Positions 56,262-64,000 of a stretch of DNA of 64,000 bases are shown here, piece by piece. The stretch's first letter is position 1. Every line of letters begins with the position of its first letter. The notes below the pieces were generated by a model that did no database searches, was not told where the DNA came from, and worked only from the letters and a program-made list of their open reading frames with translations. The DNA comes from Lepas anatifera (taxonomy: Eukaryota > Arthropoda > Thecostraca > Lepadidae), in NCBI GenBank assembly GCA_034440635.1, contig JAOTON010001898.1:1149501-1213500 (forward strand). Direction: 5' to 3'. The position numbers and the translations under genes were made by a program.

Positions 56262-57513
56262 CGGCATCATGCACCCCACTCTCATGCATCTGAGCACGCC
56301 TTTTTGGACCCTTTGAACATTGGACTTCTTATTCAAAAGGTCTAACTTTGAAAGTGTAGAGCCTATGAACATTAGACCCTTTGATCAGTGGACCTTCTGA
56401 TGTGATCCTTTGAACCGCGAGATGTGATCTGCCTACTACCATAATACCACTAGGTACTCTAGTAATTACAGCTTAGATTTTGGTTCAGCTCATGGCATAT
56501 GAATGTTTCATTTAGTAAAATTATCTAGCATCGTTCTTTAACAGAAACAAAAAGCATTACCCCTATCATTCCTGAAAATACAGTTTAGATCATGTTTTTT
56601 TAGCTGGACCTTTTTCTGATGGTATGGAGGTGCAATTATTTCCCTAATTTGTTGTAACCTTAACCCATTTAAGTTCCTTTCCATTCCATGCACCTGGTTA
56701 GACATGCAAGACTTCTTTCAGAAATCATTGCAGCATGGTGTGGCAGCTTTACCTGGCAGTGGCAGTCTGGAAGAATAAAAAAGATATCCATGGCTCCTGG
56801 CTATAACTAATTTTTAATGTTTCAATTAATTTATCTACCATACATTAATCTTCATTTTCCTGTAAGATTTTCTGTACAGCTTGTCTTTTAGTGGTTTATT
56901 AATTTGTTATTATTTATTTATATCATTTATCCTTTGTTTATATATTTTGAAACTGAGTTGAAGTTTGAGTTGAGTTGAGTCATGAGTTGAGTCATGAGTT
57001 GAGTCAGAGTTGAGTCAGGGTGATTTAGCATTGAGTCAGAGTTGAGTCGGCTCGCTGAACTCTCGACAATGAGTTGGGTCAGAGTTGAGTTGACCACTCT
57101 CAGCACATGAGTTGAGTTGAGTCGACTCAAGAAAATTCTGAAATGCAAAACTCTGGCTGCTAGTCATTATTTGAAGTCAGGACACACGGACAACCTATAT
57201 TTTCCCATCTTATAATCAGTATTTCATTTCATACCCCATGTTTTTGCTTCGTTGACTCTGCTGACTGGTTGAAAATGACTTGCTGACTTTTTGGGCCCTG
57301 TGCTTATATATTGGCTTTATATAGCCATCATATAGTTTTTGCATGATATGAGGCCTGCCTGGCCTTATTGAGGCTTTTCTCAAAAGCTGGGCTTGTGACG
57401 GGCCTCTGAATCAGCATATGGCTGAGCCCGAGCCTGCACAGTCTGAAACTCCCACTTATGTTCAAGTTTGAACGTCAGCTCAGTGTGAGAGGTTGCACAC
57501 CTGCCGGCTGCAG
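56262..57513. other. No gene; GAGTTGAGTCA-rich block
   Basis: At 56955-57130 the blocks GAGTTGAGTCA and TTGAGTCGACTCAA recur many times, matching in kind the GAGTC/GACTC region at 46255-46405. The rest is AT-rich and unremarkable. Confidence 0.5.
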
Positions 57514-58501
57514 CCGTCGATGACCGTCTCTCCACAGACGATGAGGGCTGTGGCGCTGCTGGAGCCGTCGGTGACCGTCCATCTCTCCACAGACGATGAG
57601 GACTCTCGCGCTGCTGGTGCTGCTGGAGCCGTCGGTGACCGTCCGTCTCTCCACAGACGATGAGGGCTGTGGCGCTGCTGGTGGTGCTGGAGCCGTCGGT
57701 GACCGTCCGTCTCTCCACAGACGATGAGGGCTGCGGCGCTGCTGGTGCTGCTGGAGCCGTCGGTGACCGTCCCGTCTCTCCACAGACGATGAGGACTCTC
57801 GCGCTGCTGGTGGTGCTGGAGCCGTCGGTGACCGTCCCGTCTCTCCACAGATGATGAGGGCTGTGGCGCTGCTGGTGCTGCTGGAGCCGTCGGTGACCGT
57901 CCGTCTCTCCACAGGCGATGAGGGCTGTGGCGCTGCTGGTGCTGCTGGAGCCGTCGGTGACCGTCCGTCTCTCCACAGATGATGAGGGCTGTGGCACTGC
58001 TGGTGCTGCTGGAGCCGTCGGTGACCGTCCCGTCTCTCCACAGGCGATGAGGGCTGTGGCGCTGCTGGTGCTGCTGGAGCCGTCGGTGACCGTCCGTCTC
58101 TCCACAGATGATGAGGGCTGTGGCACTGCTGGTGCTGCTGGAGCCGTCGGTGACCGTCCCGCCTCTCCACAGATGATGAGGGCTGTGGCACTGCTGGCGC
58201 TGCTGGAGCCGTCGGTGACCGTCCCGTCTCTCCACAGACGATGAGGACTCTCGCGCTGCTGGTGGTGCTGGAGCCGTCGGTGACCGTCCCGTCTCTCCAC
58301 AGGCGATGAGGGCTGTGGCGCTGCTGGTGGCTGCTGGAGCCGTCGGTGACCGTCCCGCCTCTCCACAGGCGATGAGGGCTGCGGCGCTGCTGGTGGCTGC
58401 TGGAGCCGTCGGTGACCGTCCCGCCTCTCCACAGGCGATGAGGGCTGCGGCGCTGCTGGTGGTGCTGGAGCCGTCGGTAACCGTCCGCCTCTCCACAGAC
58501 A
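57514..58501 (+). repeat. 64/65-bp minisatellite duplicating the EMC7 start region
   Basis: Each unit contains GTCTCTCCACAG, a start-like ACGATGAGG, hydrophobic codons (GCGCTGCTGGTGGTGCTGG) and CCGTCGGTGACCGTCC. About 15 units precede the true EMC7 first exon, whose own 5' part (CTCTCCACAGACAATGAGGA) is the last unit. Unit lengths of 64 and 65 bp change frame, so units do not fuse into one long protein. Open frames on both strands here are by-products. Confidence 0.95.
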
Positions 58502-61500
58502 ATGAGGACTCTCACGCTGCTGGTGGTGCTGGCGGCGGCCGGTCCGGCGGCGGCGCTGCAGGGCGGGTACCGGATACAGGGGCGGCTGATGCGACCCGAG
58601 CCTGACCTGGACCCAGCCTGGTTCCACGCGGCGGTGGTGACGGTGACCGGGGGTCACGATACCGCCTACGGCTTTCTCACGTGAGTGATAAGGCCGGGAA
58701 ACACTGTGCAGGAGCAGTATTAGAAACGCTATTGACTAGTAATATTGATCTTTTTTGGCAGAAATCGTTGCATTGCAGTTGATAATGTGGGGTGAATACT
58801 ACAGTTGTTAGCTATTACCTGGAGCGCGGTTCAAACGACGTGGCTGACGTTAATAGTATGTGGGATTAAAGGGAATGTGGCACCTTGGTCAAATCCTGGA
58901 ATTTAGTGTAATTAGGCGTACTTTTAGCCGAAAATAATGAAACCACTCATGATTTCTCTCAAGAATGTACAATAAGCTCAATATTTTGATTTTTAAAATA
59001 CTCTAGGAAAAGAAACAAATATTTGCCTGTGGATGATGTCATGATCTGGCAACCACTACCATACTCGTAAAGCTTCAAGGGCTTCGATTGGCTGATGCTC
59101 ATCGTGACGTCAGCATATGTTGTCACCCCAACAGCCATGACAACTGTGGCCTGCTGCTTAGGGGTACATAAGGGGTACACTGCAGGTAGGTTTTAGCTTT
59201 ATTTCTACGGAAATCTCGAGTTCCAAGACAAATGATAAATTGAGTACCGGGTTTTCCGACTTGCTTTACAACTTGGCTATCTCAGTTAAAATCACGTTAT
59301 GAAGGTGCCACCTTCCCTGTAAGCTCGAGTGAACGTTTCAGGTTTTTTTAAAATAAATTTGGTCCAACTTTTTCCCTGTACGGCTGCTGGAGTCGGAGTC
59401 TCACTAAAGTCCTCAACGGACTTGTCACGGAGACCCCGACCCCACCACCCGAACGAGCAACTCGCACAATGAAGGGATAATTTAGAAGCCAAAATTTAAC
59501 GTCCCACAAAGCACAGGGACAGCCTCCCCACTCAGGTCACCCTCTCACCAGTCGGTTGCCAGCCGACCTACGTCGGGCAAACTATTGAGCGTCGGAGCGT
59601 CTCAGGGGAACCGATCCCAAGCCTGGACATGCACTGCCACTGCATACTTCTGAGTAGCGGGCCGGAGCCAAACGCTCTACCAACTGAACTACTGGGGCGG
59701 CAATTATTATTTTAAGTATTATTTTGCGGTAACTGCCTCAGCTTTTGACCCTCTCGCTCTATCACATGGTGAGTGATGTGAGTTTTGGCTCCCAAGCAGA
59801 GGATAAATATATGTATACGATCTCCCCGAAAGCACAGGAGTGGGTCTACGAAAGGGGGCCATTGCTCCCAGCCTTTTTGGGGCAGGATTGTCCAAGGTAG
59901 GTCGCGTGCTCTCTGCAGTAGACCCTCCCGGGGACTATGCGACTCGCTTGGAATATTGCGAAAGCTTACACCGAATAATATACCTACCATACCCGAGGTT
60001 GCCCGGATCCCCTAGTGGTCTAACCTCCGATATAATGATGGGTCACTGTCTTATCCGTGTGGGCCTCCGTCAAATGGGAGATCGTGTAACTTCCCTTGTT
60101 TTCGCTGGTTCGCAGATTTTTGCAAGCTTGATGCGTACCAACAATTGCGTGCCGTCCAATATGGGCGGACCGGATGTTGGTTTTGCGGCCTCCATCCAGT
60201 TTTTCGCAGACCATGTGATTTTTGTGGTGTACCTCAGAAATAGATGGGCCCTCATACATGTTTTACTTGCATGTCTGTAACCCCGAAAATCTCCAGGCAT
60301 TTGAACTACGTAGGTCGGCAGGGCACACGAGAGCCCATGCAGGTTTTCGGGCCCCTTAATTTGCGCAGACCCTTCTGGTGTTTTGCGGGCCTCCGAGGTG
60401 GTGCGGGCCTCAGACATTTTGCGGGGCCCCCGGCGTCATGCGATATTTTTTAGGATTGGGAAAGGGTCCCCAAAATAAAGTGTATATAAATAGCCTCCCC
60501 GAAATGAATTCCTGGATCCGGCATTGCTTTGTTTGTAACCTATTTACGAAGACGCAACTTAACAGCCACCCTTTTAAGCCGGATCACTGTCCCTAACCAG
60601 CTCAATTTTCTGGCTTTCTCGATATTCTATATTTTTCGCCCCTTCAGCGTATAGGTTTCAATGTTTTACTATATGTACTGCCGAAGTAAATATATGTGCT
60701 AGTAGAGCGTGACTGTGGTAGTTCGGCAAAGCTTAAAGACACTGGCACTTTAGAGTACGGCGTTGTCTGGCTCTTTACAAAGCGTTGAAGACCATTGGTT
60801 TTGGGGGACCAGCTGGGGTACTGGTCAGTGATTTCAGCAGCCTTGTACTGGTGTTGCCTGGCGCCAGCTGAATTGGCGCGAACACTGATCACTTACTGCG
60901 CTGTGCAGTATGCCACAACTGTGCTCTGCAGTATACCACAACTGTGCTCTGCAGTATACCACAACTGTGCTCTGCAGTATACCACAACTGTGCTCTGCAG
61001 TATACCACAACTGTGCTCTGCAGTATACCACAACTGTGCTCTGCAGTATACCACAACTGTGCTATGCAGTATACCACAACTGTGCTCTGCAGTATACCAC
61101 AACTGTGATATGCAGTATACCACAACTGTGCTCTGCAGTATACCACAACTGTGATATGCAGTATACCACAACTGTGCTCTGCAGTATACCACAACTGTGA
61201 TATGCAGTATACCACAACTGTGCTCTGCAGTATACCACAACTGTGCTATGCAGTATACCACAACTGTGCTATGCAGTATACCACAACTGTGCTATGCAGT
61301 ATACCACAACTGTGCTCTGCAGTATACCACAACTGTGATATGCAGTATACCACAACTGTGCTCTGCAGTATACCACAACTGTGCTATGCAGTATACCACA
61401 ACTGTGCTCTGCAGTATACCACAACTGTGCTCTGCAGTATACCACAACTGTGCTCTGCAGTATACCACAACTGTGCTCTGCAGTATACCACAACTGTGCT

Positions 61501-64000
61501 CTGCAGTATACCACAACTGTGCTCTGCAGTATACCACAACTGTGCTCTGCAGTATACCACAACTGTGCTCTGCAGTATACCACAACTGTGCTCTGCAGTA
61601 TACCACAACTGTGCTCTGCAGTATACCACAACTGTGCTCTGCAGTATACCACAACTGTGCTCTGCAGTATACCACAACTGTGCTCTGCAGTATACCACAA
61701 CTGTGCTCTGCAGTATACCACAACTGTGCTATGCAGTATACCACAACTGTGCTCTGCAGTATACCACAACTGTGCTCTGCAGTATACCACAACTGTGCTC
61801 TGCAGTATACCACAACTGTGCTCTGCAGTATACCACAACTGTGCTATCCGCAGTATACCACAACTGTGCTCTGCAGTATACCACAACTGTGCTCTGCAGT
61901 ATACCACAACTGTGCTATGCAGTATACCACAACTGTGCTCTGCAGTATACCACAACTGTGCTCTGCAGTATACCACAACTGTGCTCTGCAGTATACCACA
62001 ACTGTGCTCTGCAGTATACCACAACTGTGCTCTGCAGTATACCACAACTGTGCTCTGCAGTATACCACAACTGTGATATGCAGTATACCACAACTGTGCT
62101 CTGCAGTATACCACAACTGTGCTCTGCAGGATGCCACAGTTCGTAGGACACCATGGGCGTGCTAGAACGTCATCGCGTTCCACCGCTGTTGGTCAGTATC
62201 GCGCGTTGGCCTGTGACAGTAACAGAGTGGGTGGTGCGGCCAGTGAGGACGGGTCCTTCACGGTGTCCAACCTGCCGCCCGGCTCCTACGTGGTGGACGT
62301 CACCAACCCCAAGTACCACTTCGAACCAGTCAGGGTGGACATCAACAGCAAGGGCAAGATGCGCGGCCGGCGGGTCAACCACATCAACCCCTCAGAGGTG
62401 AGCCAGGCTGCCGGAGGTCAGTGTGTTCATTATGGAGAAGCCAGGGGGAAATAAAAGCTTATTTGCGCCGAGAAACCACGGCGTAAGTTTTGGAATATCT
62501 GGCCAAATGCGTAAGTTTTTCCAACCCAGAATACATAAGGTAAAGATAGGGACAGAGCAGAGTGGCGGCATCGCCATCAAAACATTCAGGGTGAACCAGT
62601 TGAAGTCGTCTACGTTTCCCCTAGACTTCTGGGTATAAAGTGTGCAAAAATCCGTAACGTAAGATGATCTTTGAAATCAAGGGTAACTTCATATAGTGTT
62701 AAAGATTTATGAAAATGCTATTCGATTCAGGAATGGTTCTGTGGAAAGTGGCAGAATTTTCAAGGAAAAATAAGCACATGTATAGGCAGAATGAACTTTG
62801 TTCATATTTACGATAATGCGTACAAATTCCACAGGTTTCTTGTGGTGCGTTTTTTGTATGGCGCACGGCGGAAAATTCAAATTGTCTGAAATCCCACTGC
62901 GTAAGAATTCGTGCCCTGCCCAAGTATTGTTTTCTCCTGGGATAAGCTCCTCTTCGTTGCGAAACTTGATTCTTATATTCCTTGTTGGTGGTGAAAAGGT
63001 CAATTGTCATACATTTAGAAACATAAGTGCTTCATTGGAAGTGCAAATACTCCCATATTTAGAAATATTCTTCTTTGTGAGCTCATGACAGGGATATCCC
63101 ACGCAGCATTTCCAGTTTCACGTCATGACATTATCAATTCATTGTCCTTGAAATGCCCTTGCCGCCACTCTGAGTGTGAGCACGGGACCCCGTGCCTGAG
63201 GGTGACGTCCTTGGAATGCCCTCTCCGCCAGTGAGGGTGAGCGCGGGACCCCGTGCCTGAGGGTGACGTCCTTGGAATGCCCTCTCCGCCAGTGATGGTT
63301 AGTGCGGGACCCCGTGCCTGAGGGTGACGTCCTTGGAATGCCCTCTCCGCCAGTGAGGGTGAGCGCTGGACCCCGTGCCTGAGGGTGACGTCCTTGGAAT
63401 GCCCTCTCCGCCAGTGAGGGTGAGCGCTGGACCCCGTGCCCGCAGGTGACGCCGCTGCCCTACCCGCTGCGGTTGCGGCCGCTGGGGCAGTTCCAGTACT
63501 TCCTGAAGCGGGAGCAGTGGCGCATCACCGACATCCTGATGTCGCCCATGGTGCTGATGATGGTGCTGCCCGTCATACTCATCGTACTGCTGCCCAAGAT
63601 GATGAACGACCCAGAGACCAGGCGAGTACTGCCGCTGCTCGGAGGGTTGCGACACAGGGGGGTGTTAAAAATTTCAACCTTCAACTGAAGTCTAAGATGT
63701 CATTCATAGAGCATGCGAGTCTTCAGTCCTGTTCAGTATCGAATTCAGACATGGTTTGAGCTTCATGTATAGCCGGGTTTTGCTGTTGAGTAGCAGAATA
63801 AGCACGTTGCGTGGTGCCTCGTTGACAGGAAGGGGATTGCGTGGTGCCTCGTTGACAGGAAGGGGATGGAGCAGAATAAACACGTTGCGTGGTGCCTCGT
63901 TGACAGGAAGGAGATGGAGCAGATGCAGATGCCCAAGTGGGACATGCCGGAACTGTCGGAAATGATGACTTCATACTTCGGCGGCCCTGATAAAAAGAAG
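58502..64000 (+). CDS. EMC7: ER membrane protein complex subunit 7, 3'-truncated by window
   Basis: Exons are 58502-58680, 62244-62397, 63446-63625 and 63911 to beyond 64000. Exon 1 encodes a signal peptide ([20 protein letters not shown]) and [14 protein letters not shown]. Exon 2 gives [20 protein letters not shown] and [20 protein letters not shown]. Exon 3 gives [20 protein letters not shown] and a transmembrane helix ([20 protein letters not shown]). Exon 4 gives [19 protein letters not shown] and FGGPDKKK, reaching the edge in frame. This is the EMC7 layout: lumenal beta-sandwich, one membrane span, short cytosolic acidic-basic tail. The EMC inserts tail-anchored and multipass proteins into the ER membrane. 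The last intron can be read as GT-AG (63626-63910, giving ETRREMEQ as in human) or as GC-AG (63622-63906, giving ETRKEMEQ). Minisatellites mark the start and exon 3 and 4 acceptors. Confidence 0.95.
59350..59702 (-). mobile_element. tRNA-derived SINE, copy 3, in EMC7 intron 1
   Basis: The minus-strand head is GCCCCAGTAGTTCAGTTGGT (A-box), then GGATCGGTTCC (9 of 11 to the B-box consensus), GACGTAGGTCGGCTGGCAAC, and GTGGTGGGGTCGGGGTCTCC in the body. It is the best preserved of the three copies. The target duplication is unclear. Confidence 0.85.
60905..62127 (+). repeat. 23-bp minisatellite in EMC7 intron 1, ~53 copies
   Basis: The unit is CAGTATACCACAACTGTG plus CTCTG, with GCTATG and GATATG variants and one 2-bp insertion near 61848. 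Since 23 is not divisible by 3 and the unit lacks stops in any phase, it opens long frames on both strands. The array ends ~115 bp before the exon 2 acceptor. Confidence 0.97.
63143..63450 (+). repeat. 61-bp minisatellite running into the EMC7 exon 3 acceptor
   Basis: The unit contains CCCCGTGCCTGAGGGTGACG and CCTTGGAATGCCCTCTCCGC. About five copies occur. In the last, CCCCGTGCCCGCAG/GTGACG is the functional acceptor with the first codons of exon 3, so every unit carries a near-copy of that splice site lacking the CAG. Confidence 0.93.
63787..63920 (+). repeat. Three copies of the EMC7 exon 4 acceptor region
   Basis: GCGTGGTGCCTCGTTGACAG followed by GAAGG(G/A)GAT occurs at about 63807, 63838 and 63887. 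Two copies also carry the flanking AGCAGAATAA(G/A)CACGTT. The last leads into the coding exon (GAGATGGAGCAGATGCAG). Confidence 0.93.

Noticed and set aside
57380..58657. Minus-strand frames of 340-425 codons
   Set aside because: They are translations of the 64/65-bp repeat with no start context, domain or splice support, and overlap EMC7 exon 1 in antisense.
61151..62165. Open frames above 300 codons on both strands
   Set aside because: They are read-through of the 23-bp repeat, which has no stop in any phase. The peptide is the repeat translated, and the region is intronic to EMC7.
62119..62454. Plus-strand frame joining repeat and EMC7 exon 2
   Set aside because: The part before 62244 is intron. 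The acceptor at 62241-62243 joins exon 1 in phase and gives the conserved EDGSF sequence.

Overview
This is a repeat-dominated piece of a eukaryotic nuclear genome, almost certainly arthropod and probably crustacean. The evidence is: spliced genes with GT-AG introns; an array of the arthropod telomere pentamer TTAGG at 55.4-55.9 kb; GC-rich exons in AT-richer DNA; and animal-type LINEs, tRNA-derived SINEs and DNA-transposon MITEs nested in each other. I cannot name the species. Protein homologies come from recognising motifs and families, not from a search.

Host genes are few and lie mostly in the right half. (1) 37.6-38.7 kb, plus strand: the last two exons of a gene whose product ends in a WAP-type eight-cysteine domain. 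(2) 40.3-44.1 kb, minus strand: a complete four-exon prefoldin subunit 6 gene (122 aa). (3) 53.1 kb, plus strand: one exon coding for a THAP zinc-finger domain, with the rest of the gene not found. (4) 58.5 kb to the right edge, plus strand: EMC7, ER membrane complex subunit 7, exons 1-3 and most of exon 4. These genes show no functional linkage. PFDN6 serves cytosolic actin/tubulin folding and EMC7 serves membrane-protein insertion at the ER.

The left and middle parts (0-37 kb) are layers of transposable elements. They include TTAA-flanked piggyBac-like MITEs (1.2, 3.8, 8.8, 11.5, 12.5, 36.5 and 48.9 kb); hAT-like MITEs with 8-bp target duplications (3.5-4.8 and 12.8-13.2 kb); a 3.1-kb near-perfect palindrome with a decayed ORF in both arms (5.3-8.4 kb); a 3.9-kb insertion (14.0-17.9 kb) splitting an AGGTCA-rich repeat that also occurs inverted at 20.9-21.6 kb; and a broken transposase-like gene (19.7-20.8 kb). 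Two LINEs lie tail to tail: a CR1-like element (22.2-25.9 kb, plus) and an I-clade-like element with RNase H (25.9-32.1 kb, minus). A third RT fragment (33.9-36.5 kb) is split by a TA-flanked DNA element.

In the right part the notable structures are a 4.7-kb foldback element whose arms are tandem 280-bp units (46.8-51.6 kb), an 81-bp perfect hairpin inside a 14-bp direct repeat (52.5-52.7 kb), and a (TTAGG)n...(CCTAA)n head-to-head array around a foldback (55.4-56.3 kb). A series of minisatellites sits on gene boundaries. EMC7's start codon region is repeated about 16 times, its exon 3 and exon 4 acceptors are copied in local repeats, and the WAP gene's stop codon is the first unit of a 38-bp satellite. 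That exon-edge amplification is the most unusual pattern I see here.
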